From positions 1 to 28,514 of the forward strand of contig JAHZBS010000010.1 in NCBI GenBank assembly GCA_019423265.1: a DNA stretch of 28,514 nucleotides, in the 5' to 3' direction. Position 1 is the first letter of the stretch. Every line of letters starts with the position of its first letter. The DNA comes from Clostridiales bacterium. GTDB lineage: Bacteria; Bacillota_A; Clostridia; Lachnospirales; Bianqueaceae. Of this stretch, positions 1 through 7,144 are shown one piece after another. The notes under the pieces are model-generated. The model was not told the DNA's origin. It did not search any database and worked only from the letters and a program-made list of their open reading frames with translations. Both the position numbers and the translations under genes were made by a program.

Positions 1-1457
1 TCTGCAAAGTCATCGAGAAGCTCCACGGCTATGGTATCCACCTCGTCCACATCATTCCCCATCTTTTCCGTCTCATAGCGGAGCTTGGGCAGCCATTCTC
101 CGTGATGTTCAAAATCGCTGTCGATCATATCCAGGAGCGTGTCCGGATCCATCTCATGGCCATACACATACTTTTGAATCGCATAGAGGGAGTCCGCCGC
201 TGTTGCGATTCCGGTCCCGTGAATTCCCTCATTGCGGTAGCGGATCTCGCCCATACAGAGACGTAACAGGGGAGACGGAATAAACCACACATTGCGGACC
301 GAATCACAGATTCTGCCGCATTCGTCTTGAATCTCCTGCCGGATCGCCGCCATAAAATCCTCAAAGGTGTCACAGGTCGCAAGCTGACGGTGAAGGCAGG
401 TATCGACAATCTTGGGAAACGACAGCGCCGCGATATTGGCGATGTCCGCTCCCACCTTGGGAATGATAAACTCCCAGCAGGCCGCGACCACGTAATCCCT
501 CGCGTCCTGGAGATCATACCCCAGCTCTGTCAACCCCTCGATCACCGCATCATCGTTGGAATATTGCGGGAAGCCAAGTCCCGCCCTTGTCAGCCGGGTT
601 CCCATCTCATAGACTTCCAGAGGAGTGTTGTGGCTGACGCGCAGATTGATCTTCGGGTCGATCATCGCAAGATCTTCGCTGGCCCGGAGGCAAAGCTTGG
701 ACAGAAGATTGAACCCATCGCCGCCATCCGGACCCATTCCCCCAAGCACCATGCTCTGTCCGTTGTCGCCCTGCTGGACTCCCGGATACAAATCGCTATC
801 CCGGTTAAAGGACAGAAAGAAATCCTCGAGAAGCGAAAGCGCTGACTCCTCCGTGTAAAGTCCCTTCTCCATATCCGCTTGCAGATAGGGAAACATATAT
901 TGGTCAAACCGGCCTACCGTGATATGATAGTTGCCCTCAAGCCAGAGAGAAAAGTGGAGAATCCGGAAAAACTGAAGAGCTTCTCGAAAGCTGGTGGCGC
1001 CATAGCGGGGCACACGCTCCAGCGTTTTGGCGATGTCCCTGCGCCCCTGCCTTTCCGCCTCGTCCCGATACCGGTCGGCCAAGCCCAAAATGGCGTCGAT
1101 GTCGCGCCGGCCGTATTCATCCGCCGCTTCCCGCCGTTTCAGCAGCCCCTCCCGGATGACGCTCTCGTAATCCGGCGAGACATTGGACATATAGCCAAGT
1201 TCGTGGATATATTTCGTTTTCCGGATTTCCTGCCACTCCGCCTCGGTAAAAATATCCGGAATCTTGGAGATCGTGCGGAGATAACAGATCTCTTCCCCCG
1301 GCAGAATAACCGGCGTCTCCGCCTCGCAAAGCTTCTCAAAGCGCAACGCCATCCTCTCCTCCGGCGTCTTTCCAGCAAAGTCTAGGGATACCGAAAGCTC
1401 CCTCCTGTACACGTGATGTTTCTTCTTCTGGATAAAATCATACAAGGTTCGGTCCAC
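1..1457 (-). CDS. Glycyl radical enzyme (pyruvate formate-lyase-like family), 3' end outside window
   Basis: The frame is open from a GTG at 1457 to the window edge (485 codons). The GTG follows a GAGGGTGGAG ribosome site, and an in-frame TGA lies 15 bases upstream, so the start is well bounded. The protein has the glycyl radical enzyme barrel pattern: a segment resembling sfgNDevi..Lle.Gy...DArdY leads into VVAACWEF, with the candidate thiyl-radical Cys at residue 327 and Glu at 329. This CxE arrangement is the one found in the dehydratase/lyase branch (diol dehydratase, choline lyase, hydroxyproline dehydratase). Pyruvate formate-lyase proper has a Cys-Cys pair instead. The N-terminal part is about 100 residues shorter than in those characterised enzymes. 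The glycyl loop and any activating radical-SAM gene would lie left of position 1 and cannot be checked. The gene follows a LacI-family regulator and a LacI-type operator, suggesting induction by a sugar or small metabolite. Substrate unknown. Confidence 0.85.
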   Translation of the reverse strand, partial: MDRTLYDFIQKKKHHVYRRELSVSLDFAGKTPEERMALRFEKLCEAETPVILPGEEICYLRTISKIPDIFTEAEWQEIRKTKYIHELGYMSNVSPDYESVIREGLLKRREAADEYGRRDIDAILGLADRYRDEAERQGRRDIAKTLERVPRYGATSFREALQFFRILHFSLWLEGNYHITVGRFDQYMFPYLQADMEKGLYTEESALSLLEDFFLSFNRDSDLYPGVQQGDNGQSMVLGGMGPDGGDGFNLLSKLCLRASEDLAMIDPKINLRVSHNTPLEVYEMGTRLTRAGLGFPQYSNDDAVIEGLTELGYDLQDARDYVVAACWEFIIPKVGADIANIAALSFPKIVDTCLHRQLATCDTFEDFMAAIRQEIQDECGRICDSVRNVWFIPSPLLRLCMGEIRYRNEGIHGTGIATAADSLYAIQKYVYGHEMDPDTLLDMIDSDFEHHGEWLPKLRYETEKMGNDVDEVDTIAVELLDDFA

Positions 1458-1474
1458 CGTTCTCCACCCTCTTC

Positions 1475-1490
1475 ACATTATCGTTAATGT
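1475..1490. promoter_or_regulatory. LacI-family operator-like palindrome upstream of the glycyl radical enzyme
   Basis: ACATTATCGTTAATGT is a 16-bp inverted repeat with one asymmetric pair and a CpG exactly at its centre, the classic architecture of LacI/PurR-family operators. It ends 17 bases before the GTG start of the glycyl radical enzyme. It also overlaps a possible -10 box (GATAAT on the minus strand, 1482-1477) lying 17 bases from a weak TTTTAT at 1505-1500. The obvious candidate binder is the LacI-family protein encoded immediately upstream. The palindrome is seen directly; its binding protein is inferred. Confidence 0.65.
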
Positions 1491-1500
1491 AATGATACTA

Positions 1501-1529
1501 TAAAAAGGGCGGATCGTCAAGACCCGCCT
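1501..1529 (-). terminator. Intrinsic terminator of the LacI-family gene
   Basis: On the minus strand GGCGGGTC-TTGAC-GATCCGCC forms an 8-bp stem (one G-T pair) with a 5-base loop and is followed by CTTTTTAT. The TGA stop of the regulator gene falls in the loop and stem, so the last codons are part of the hairpin. It separates the regulator transcript from the enzyme gene 45 bases further on. Confidence 0.75.
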
Positions 1530-2530
1530 GTAAATTTTGTCGTCTCCCGCAGTATAATTTTTGTAGGCAGCACCACCTGCCGGTAGGCTTCCCCCTTCCC
1601 CTCCATCACAGCCAACAAAATTTTGACCGCTTCCTCCGATACTTTATTTTTTGAGGAGGTGACAGAGGAAAGCAGCATGGGGAATGAAAAAGTCGAGGCT
1701 ATATTGTCAAACCCCACGACGGATACCTGGCCGGGGATGGACACGTGCATCCGGCCAAGCCCATGGCAGACCTGCATGGCGATAATGTCGCTAAAGCATA
1801 AAATCGCCGTACAATCTATGTTTTCCTTCAAAATCTGGATGATGGCCGCCTCCTGATTGGAATTGACAACCGGTATGGTCACCACCCGCAGATGCTCGAG
1901 GGGGGTCCCATTTTCGACGAAGGCCCTCTGAATTCCCAGGAGTCTTTCCCTTGCGCTGGAGATATGCCCACCGCCGTTTAAAAACAAAATCCGCCGATGC
2001 TTTTCAGAGAGCAAATAGGATGCGGCTACGTATCCCCCGTTCTCGTCGTCGCACACGACGTAATGGGTCGGAATCCGGTCAAACCGCCGCCCTATCAGCG
2101 TAAACGGTATTCCCGTCTCCAAGAGATATCGAACATTCCGCTCCGTCTTCTGCACGGGGCATAGTATGATACCATCCACATTCTTGCTGATGGCCGATGT
2201 AATGGCCGTCCACTCCATCTCCTCATCCTCGTCGGTATTCAAGATAAACGATGTATAGCCTTCTTTTCGAAGAAGCGTCTCCATCTCCTTGATCATAATG
2301 GAAAAATGGGGATTGGAGATATCGCCAATGATGATGGCGACACTTTTTGTCTTTCCCGACCGCAGGGAGCTCGCTGAACTATTTCGGATATAGCCCATCT
2401 CTTTGGCCACAGCTTGAATCCGCTCTTTTGTCTTCGCTGAGATATCCTTCTTATCGTGAAGAGCATGGGAAACCGTATTCACGGAGAATCCTGTCTCTTT
2501 AGCTATGTCCGCGAGGGTTACGCTTTTCAT
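1517..2530 (-). CDS. LacI-family transcriptional regulator
   Basis: This 337-residue repressor has the usual LacI/GalR length. The N-terminal helix-turn-helix and hinge (VTLADIAKETGFSVNTVSHA, then an xxTxxRIxxVAxxMGYxxN-type hinge) occupy roughly residues 3-55. A periplasmic-binding-protein-like effector domain follows, including SVAIIIGDISNPHF and the domain-closing VSVVGFDNI segment. I chose the ATG at 2530 because GGAG lies 6 bases upstream and because a near-consensus promoter at 2650-2622 places transcription start near 2615, ruling out longer in-frame starts. The next gene on the strand is a glycyl radical enzyme with a LacI-type operator, so it probably represses that gene in response to the substrate or a related metabolite. 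Effector not predictable from sequence alone. Confidence 0.93.
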   Translation of the reverse strand: MKSVTLADIAKETGFSVNTVSHALHDKKDISAKTKERIQAVAKEMGYIRNSSASSLRSGKTKSVAIIIGDISNPHFSIMIKEMETLLRKEGYTSFILNTDEDEEMEWTAITSAISKNVDGIILCPVQKTERNVRYLLETGIPFTLIGRRFDRIPTHYVVCDDENGGYVAASYLLSEKHRRILFLNGGGHISSARERLLGIQRAFVENGTPLEHLRVVTIPVVNSNQEAAIIQILKENIDCTAILCFSDIIAMQVCHGLGRMHVSIPGQVSVVGFDNIASTFSFPMLLSSVTSSKNKVSEEAVKILLAVMEGKGEAYRQVVLPTKIILRETTKFTGGS

Positions 2531-2533
2531 AAC

Positions 2534-2600
2534 ACGCTCCATTCCGGAGCGTTGGCGACGGGGCAAATTTCTGCCAGGAGAGCTATCTGTGACGCTCCGG
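2534..2600 (-). promoter_or_regulatory. 5' leader with mutually exclusive hairpins around the ribosome binding site
   Basis: In the transcript, segment A (CCGGAGCGT, 2600-2592), segment B (ACGCTCCGG, 2552-2544) and segment C (GGAGCGT, 2540-2534) occur in order. B pairs perfectly with C (7 bp, loop GGAAT), which would bury the GGAG ribosome site of the LacI-family gene. B also pairs perfectly with A (9 bp, 39-base loop containing a small GGCA/TGCC hairpin), which would free it. The complementarities are read directly; a switching role is inference. It matches no riboswitch class I know. Confidence 0.45.
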
Positions 2601-2621
2601 CACAGACAGCGGTTGCTTGTT

Positions 2622-2650
2622 AGTATACAATACTTTTGCAGGGTTGTCAA
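2622..2650 (-). promoter_or_regulatory. SigA-type promoter of the LacI-family gene
   Basis: TTGACA (2650-2645), a 17-base spacer and TATACT (2627-2622) on the minus strand. The expected transcript start near 2615 leaves a leader of about 85 bases before the ATG at 2530. Confidence 0.85.
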
Positions 2651-2710
2651 CGCAGGACAGCCTGCCAGCAAGCGGCCCGTCTTTCCTCGTCTTCTGTTGG
2701 CAGTCAAGCG

Positions 2711-3244
2711 TCACGGGAATTCGGCTGCCAGCTCCCGCGCGAATGTCCGCAGTCTCGCCATATCCTCCTGATAATGTGCCTTATCTCTGGCTCTCGCTCT
2801 CTTCGCCTCCGCCCGCGCAATAAAGTCTTGGCCGTAGCTATCCTCCAACGCTTTTTCCATCTGCACAATCTTCTCGTTCAGCCTCTGGGCCAGATCCGGA
2901 AGCGAACTCCAATCAGCGCTTTCCGCCGCGGTATCCAGATAATTGGCCGCCCGCAGCAGCTCCGCTTCCTCGATCCGCCATGCAAGGTGCCGCATCTCCA
3001 TTCCCGCTTTTTTTACATAGCCATACAGATCGGCGGTTTGCTCTCCCTGCGCATCCTGTATGAACGCGAGCTCGATCTCCATGGCGCGCGTCCTGTCTCT
3101 TATGCTGTAAAATGCGTCCACCGCATCTGCCAAATTCTCCTCCCGCTCTGCCCTAAGCTGCCTTTGCCGGCAGAGGACGCCGGCGAGAAGGGTTATGCCT
3201 ATCGCCGCGATGAGGCAACCGATAATCCAGCTTCTTTTCTTCAT
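2711..3244 (-). CDS. Small membrane-anchored protein of unknown function
   Basis: The protein has 177 residues. A short Lys/Arg-rich start (MKKR) precedes one hydrophobic segment at about residues 4-25, followed by a charged, Ala/Glu/Arg-rich, mostly helical region likely to sit outside the membrane or form a coiled coil. It contains no recognisable catalytic motif. The start at 3244 has GGGAGGGGTG upstream and lies 4 bases after the stop of the preceding gene, so the two are translationally coupled. Both share the same layout (one N-terminal membrane helix plus a helical domain), suggesting partners or diverged duplicates. I do not recognise the family. Confidence 0.7.
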   Translation of the reverse strand: MKKRSWIIGCLIAAIGITLLAGVLCRQRQLRAEREENLADAVDAFYSIRDRTRAMEIELAFIQDAQGEQTADLYGYVKKAGMEMRHLAWRIEEAELLRAANYLDTAAESADWSSLPDLAQRLNEKIVQMEKALEDSYGQDFIARAEAKRARARDKAHYQEDMARLRTFARELAAEFP

Positions 3245-3248
3245 GCTC

Positions 3249-3875
3249 TCACCCCTCCCATGCCATTTCCGGTATCGCATCCACTATACTCTTGTACAGT
3301 TCCCGCATGATGTCCAGATCGGATTGTTTTTCTTGCAGTGATCGCTGCTTGGGGCCCTCTAGCCCATACGTTTCTTTCTGCCATGCCAAAAATTCCTCCG
3401 TCTTTTCATATGCCTCTGCTAGCAATGCACACAATTCCTCCATGTCCATCTGAAGATTGCGCTCCAGCGCTTCCACCGCCGCGGCTCCGCTTACGGCGCC
3501 GCCGCTAGCCTGTTGCTCCAAATGGCTGGCTGTCTGTACCAGCCTCCCCAAAAACGCCTCGCTTTGAGAGACAGCGCGGTCGTTTAAACCTGAGTAGACT
3601 AAGCCCATCTGCAAAGCATAGGAACTTTTTGTAATGTTCCGTATCGCCGCGTCTGTCACAGTATCCGCTTTTCTCAACTCCTGAAGGGATACGTTCAACG
3701 TATACAGATCTGTGTGAAACCGGGTGATATCCCCACACCCTTGGATGATATCGCTCTCTAATTTTCGCTCCTGCCCTCTGCTGGCGATATACCAAATGAC
3801 TCCTGTGAGAAGCAGCAGCCATACTAGAGTCAGCAGCAGATACACGCGGCGCTCCTTCCTTTTGTTCCACTCCAT
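3249..3875 (-). CDS. Membrane-anchored helical protein, weakly YpeB-N-like
   Basis: The protein has 208 residues. A basic N terminus (MEWNKRKERR) is followed by a strong transmembrane segment at about residues 13-33 and then an all-helical region rich in Leu, Ala, Gln and Glu. The spacing of helices and the LYTLNVSLQELRK stretch faintly recall the N-terminal domain of the germination protein YpeB. The resemblance is too weak to name it, and there is no PepSY part. The start at 3875 has AAGGAG 10-11 bases upstream; longer in-frame starts add AT-rich intergenic sequence that does not look coding. It is the first gene of a two-gene unit with the protein ending at 2711, and it is divergent from the orphan response regulator gene at 4100. 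Confidence 0.7.
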   Translation of the reverse strand: MEWNKRKERRVYLLLTLVWLLLLTGVIWYIASRGQERKLESDIIQGCGDITRFHTDLYTLNVSLQELRKADTVTDAAIRNITKSSYALQMGLVYSGLNDRAVSQSEAFLGRLVQTASHLEQQASGGAVSGAAAVEALERNLQMDMEELCALLAEAYEKTEEFLAWQKETYGLEGPKQRSLQEKQSDLDIMRELYKSIVDAIPEMAWEG

Positions 3876-4044
3876 CGCACGCCATCTCCTTTTTATGATA
3901 TAACTCGATCCATCCCGCCAAAAGTTATCGCAGCCAGTCGTCGCTAAACTTTGTTTACAGTTTAGTATATCATATTTCCCTGGTATTTTCATCAAAAAAA
4001 TGTAAAATTCTCCCCAAATATTATCCGTTTTTATATCCATGTGC

Positions 4045-4073
4045 TTGAAGTTTAATTTCAAATATGATATAAT
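4045..4073 (+). promoter_or_regulatory. Promoter of the orphan response regulator, with overlapping inverted repeat
   Basis: TTGAAG (4045-4050), a 17-base spacer and TATAAT (4068-4073). The -35 box is also the left arm of TTGAA-N7-TTCAA (4045-4061), a candidate site for autoregulation. Start codon 27 bases downstream of the -10 box. Confidence 0.8.
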
Positions 4074-4099
4074 TTGTTAAAAAATAGGGGGGGATTTCC

Positions 4100-4756
4100 A
4101 TGCATTTAATACTTATCACAGAATCCGATGACACGATATCCAATCATATTCTAAAGCTGTTGGATCCCAAGAAATATACAGGTATCCTTCGCAGCGATTT
4201 TAACGATATCCAATATCAGCTCGAACAAAACACCGTATCCCTGGTTATAATGGGGACTTCCCGGTCCGCGGTTACGGACTTTATGATTTATCAAAAATGT
4301 TTTGTATATCAGATCCCGATTTTGTTTATGGTGTCAGGCCAGGATGACGCTGTCACGGCCTACGACTATGGCATCAATGACTACATTGTAACGCCATTCC
4401 GGATCCAGGATTTACTTGCTAAGATTCAATTCCTCGTCCATCACAGATCATGTCCCGCGCATTCCCTTACATACGGCGAGATTCAAATCCATTTCAAAAA
4501 CCATTGTATCGTCCGCAATGGGAGCGAAGTCTTCCTAACGCCGAAAGAGTTTTCTCTATTTGCGCTGCTGCTCCACAACAAAGGGTCCGCATTGTCACGG
4601 GACCGGATTCTGGAAGCCATTTGGGGCTATGACTATACCGGCGAAACCAGGACCGTGGATGTCCATATTCAACGGCTGCGACGGAAACTCCATCTGTATG
4701 GCCGTTTGACAACCATCCCGAAACTTGGGTATCGGCTGGAAGACTCCGCTCTTTGA
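4100..4756 (+). CDS. OmpR/PhoB-family response regulator with degenerate receiver domain
   Basis: The protein has 218 residues. The N-terminal half (about 1-115) has the receiver fold, but the phospho-accepting Asp is replaced by Gly52 (SLVIMG where VIILD is expected). The conserved Thr is Val78 and the conserved Lys is Thr98 (DYIVTPF instead of DYxxKPF). The acidic pocket is also altered (E8, S9, D10). The C-terminal winged helix is intact: LTPKEFSLFALLL, then a recognition-helix region with TVDVHIQRLRRKL and the final GYRLE. It is therefore likely a phosphorylation-independent regulator. No kinase gene is adjacent. The start follows an AGGGGGGGAT ribosome site. It is divergent from the two membrane-anchored genes at 2711-3875, which are plausible targets. 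Confidence 0.9.
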   Translation: MHLILITESDDTISNHILKLLDPKKYTGILRSDFNDIQYQLEQNTVSLVIMGTSRSAVTDFMIYQKCFVYQIPILFMVSGQDDAVTAYDYGINDYIVTPFRIQDLLAKIQFLVHHRSCPAHSLTYGEIQIHFKNHCIVRNGSEVFLTPKEFSLFALLLHNKGSALSRDRILEAIWGYDYTGETRTVDVHIQRLRRKLHLYGRLTTIPKLGYRLEDSAL

Positions 4757-4794
4757 GTCTCGGACTTTTGATTGCTGTTGATTCCTTTTTTCTC

Positions 4795-4823
4795 TTGTAT
4801 TTTTCCGGACAACAAAGTATAAT
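4795..4823 (+). promoter_or_regulatory. Promoter of the XRE-cupin / acyl-CoA synthetase operon
   Basis: TTGTAT (4795-4800), a 17-base spacer and TATAAT (4818-4823), 54 bases before the ATG at 4877. Confidence 0.75.
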
Positions 4824-4876
4824 AGAAAAATACATTATTCAACGGCTGCCGTTGATCGAAAAAGGAGCGCGATTGC

Positions 4877-5455
4877 ATGACCGATTCTGCCAATGATCTG
4901 CAAGATCTACAGCAAATTGCCGCCCGAATTCGAGAGCTTCGGGAAGTATGCGGATATACCCCCGAATCGCTGGCGAAGGAGCTTGGCATTGACCTGTCCG
5001 TCTATCTGGGATACGAGGAAAACGGCGAAAATATTCCTATCAGTACAATCTATCACATTGCGAACAAATTCGGCGTGGATTTCACGGAGATTCTGACCGG
5101 CGCCTCCGCCAAACTGGATACCTATCACATCGTTCGCCGGGGGAAGGGCTCAGATATAAGCCGCTATCCGGGATACCGGTTTGAGGATCTGGCCTTTCGC
5201 TATCGGGATAAAGTGATGCAGCCTCTCTTGGTCACCTTGGATCCGTCCGACGCGCCAGCTGCCCTCGTGTCCCATGGGGGCCAGGAATTCAACCTGGTAC
5301 TGGAGGGCAGCGTCGCGGTGGTCTTCGACAAGCAGGAGTTCATCTTAAGCGCAGGGGATTCTATCTACTTCAATCCCATGCACCCTCACGGGCAGCGATG
5401 TGTCGGGCCTGTCAAGGCTCGCTTTCTGACTGTCATCGCAGAACCTATGGAATGA
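4877..5455 (+). CDS. XRE-family regulator with C-terminal cupin domain
   Basis: The protein has 192 residues. Residues about 13-70 form a Cro/C1-type helix-turn-helix (IRELREVCGYTPESLAKELG, YLGYEENGENIPISTIYHIANKFGV split across the fold). Residues about 115-185 form a small cupin barrel with the VSHGGQEFNLVLEGS and LSAGDSIYFNPMHPHG strands typical of the sensor half of this class. Such proteins usually bind a small ligand in the cupin and repress or activate a neighbouring metabolic gene. Here the gene is followed after 12 bases by an acyl-CoA synthetase, so it probably senses the acid or CoA thioester and controls the operon. The start has AAAAGGAGCG upstream. Confidence 0.9.
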   Translation: MTDSANDLQDLQQIAARIRELREVCGYTPESLAKELGIDLSVYLGYEENGENIPISTIYHIANKFGVDFTEILTGASAKLDTYHIVRRGKGSDISRYPGYRFEDLAFRYRDKVMQPLLVTLDPSDAPAALVSHGGQEFNLVLEGSVAVVFDKQEFILSAGDSIYFNPMHPHGQRCVGPVKARFLTVIAEPME

Positions 5456-5467
5456 GGAGGACGAAGG

Positions 5468-7144
5468 ATGCTCTTGAACCGATTTTTACCGCGAATGGAA
5501 TTTGAGTCCTACGAGGATTTTAAAACAAACTATGCTGTGACCGTTCCGGAGGACTTTAACTTTGGATTTGATATTGTGGATGCTTGGGCGGAGGAGGATC
5601 CCCACAAGATGGCTCTCGTCTGGTGTGACGACCACGGCCAGGAACGCCGTTTCACCTTCTCCGATATCCGCCGGCTGTCCAATCAGACCGCTAACTTTCT
5701 GCGGCAGCTGGGGATTCACAAGGGCGATGTGGTGATGCTCATCCTTCGCCGCCGGTGGGAGTATTGGATCGCGGCCACAGCCTTACATAAGCTTGGCGCC
5801 ATTCTGATCCCCGGCTCGCTACAGCTGACAAAAAAGGATATCGTCTATAGGGCCAATGCGGCCGGAGTCCGCGCCGTCATCTGTGTCAACGATCCCTTTG
5901 TCCTGACCCAGGTGGACGAGGCGTTCGATCAATGTCCCACCTTAGAGAACCGGATCACGATCCTGGACCACCGCCCGGGGTGGAGGCGGCTGGAAGATGA
6001 GATCGCCTCCTGCTCCCCTGATTTTCCACGCCCCTCCGGGTCGGAGGCGACGAGGTGGGACGACACCATGCTCGTATACTTCACCTCTGGGACCACCGGA
6101 ATGCCGAAGATGGTTCGGCACAACTTCTCCTACCCCCTGGGCCACATCGTCACTGCGAAATACTGGCAGCAGGTCCAGGAGAATAAGCTGCATATGAGCG
6201 TATCCGATTCCGGCTGGGCCAAGTTCGGATGGGGCAAGATCTATGGACAGTGGATCTGCGGCGCCGTGATTTTTGCCTATGACATGGACAAGTTCGTCCC
6301 CCTCAAGCTTCTTCAGAAGATCACCCAGTACCAGGTCACCACTTTCTGTGCGCCGCCTACGATGTTTCGCTTCATGCTCCAGGAGGACGTGACGAAATTT
6401 GATCTCTCCTGCATCAAGCACTGCTGCATCGCAGGAGAACCGCTCAACCCGGAAGTGTTCAAGCGCTGGTATGACCTTACAGGGCTGAAGCTCTGCGAAG
6501 GCTTTGGGCAGAGTGAATCCTCGGTTATGCTGGCTAACTTTCAGTGGTTTGAACCGATCCCCGGCTCCATGGGGAAACCCTCCCCGCTGTATCACATCCA
6601 GCTCATGGACGCCACAGGGAATCTCTGTGAGGACGGCGACGAGGGCTCCATCGTCGTCATGGATATCGACAAGCAGATGCCCACCGGTCTGTTTACCGGG
6701 TATTTCCATGATGATGAGTTGACGAAGGCCAATCTGGGCGGTTCCTGCTATGATACCGGCGACGTGGCCTGGCGGGACAGCAACGGATATTATTGGTTTG
6801 TCGGCCGCGGCGACGATGTGATCAAGTGTTCCGGCTACCGCATCGGGCCTTTTGAGGTGGAAAGCGCCCTGCTGGAGCATCCGGCCGTTGTTGAGTGCGC
6901 AGTCACCGCGGCGCCGGATCCCATCCGAGGGCAGGTGGTCAAGGCTACCATCGTTTTAGCCTCCGGGTATGCGCCCGGGGATGCCCTAACCCAGGAGCTA
7001 CAAAACCACGTGAAGCATGTGACCGCTCCCTATAAATATCCGCGGATCATAGAATATGTGGATGAGTTGCCCAAGACTCTCGGCGGCAAAATCAAGCGGG
7101 CGCAGATCCGCAAACAGGACGCGGACGCCTCGGGGAAAGCATAA
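5468..7144 (+). CDS. AMP-forming acyl-CoA synthetase (ANL superfamily, acetyl/medium-chain type)
   Basis: This 558-residue enzyme should activate a carboxylic acid to an acyl-adenylate and transfer it to CoA. ANL core motifs are all present: TSGTTGMPK at 206-214, the CEGFGQSES adenine/carboxylate motif near 343-351, YDTGD at 428-432, GRGDDVIKCSGYRIGPFEVE near 446-465, and the catalytic lysine K541 in LGGKIKRAQIR. Length and motif spelling fit the acetyl-CoA-synthetase-like/medium-chain branch. The acid it uses cannot be fixed from sequence. The ATG follows GAGGAGGACGAAGG and lies 12 bases after the XRE-cupin stop, so the genes are co-transcribed. It could recycle a short or branched fatty acid or activate an aromatic acid. 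Confidence 0.93.
   Translation: MLLNRFLPRMEFESYEDFKTNYAVTVPEDFNFGFDIVDAWAEEDPHKMALVWCDDHGQERRFTFSDIRRLSNQTANFLRQLGIHKGDVVMLILRRRWEYWIAATALHKLGAILIPGSLQLTKKDIVYRANAAGVRAVICVNDPFVLTQVDEAFDQCPTLENRITILDHRPGWRRLEDEIASCSPDFPRPSGSEATRWDDTMLVYFTSGTTGMPKMVRHNFSYPLGHIVTAKYWQQVQENKLHMSVSDSGWAKFGWGKIYGQWICGAVIFAYDMDKFVPLKLLQKITQYQVTTFCAPPTMFRFMLQEDVTKFDLSCIKHCCIAGEPLNPEVFKRWYDLTGLKLCEGFGQSESSVMLANFQWFEPIPGSMGKPSPLYHIQLMDATGNLCEDGDEGSIVVMDIDKQMPTGLFTGYFHDDELTKANLGGSCYDTGDVAWRDSNGYYWFVGRGDDVIKCSGYRIGPFEVESALLEHPAVVECAVTAAPDPIRGQVVKATIVLASGYAPGDALTQELQNHVKHVTAPYKYPRIIEYVDELPKTLGGKIKRAQIRKQDADASGKA

Noticed and set aside
327..1385. Plus-strand open frames opposite the glycyl radical enzyme
   Set aside because: The minus-strand frame is continuous and carries the family motifs; the plus frames show no family features.
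2537..2556. 20-mer CTCCATTCCGGAGCGTTGGC shared, with 2 mismatches, by 21946-21965
   Set aside because: An 18/20 match between two places is expected about once by chance in a window this size; both lie before ATG codons but no wider similarity exists.
4742..4770. Terminator after the orphan response regulator (AGACTC-N8-GAGTCT)
   Set aside because: Only a 6-bp stem and no proper T-run directly after it.
5942..6880. Long minus-strand open frame (312 codons) opposite the acyl-CoA synthetase
   Set aside because: It is a shadow of the GC-rich plus-strand gene, which has all ANL motifs; the antisense protein has no domain, ribosome site or promoter.
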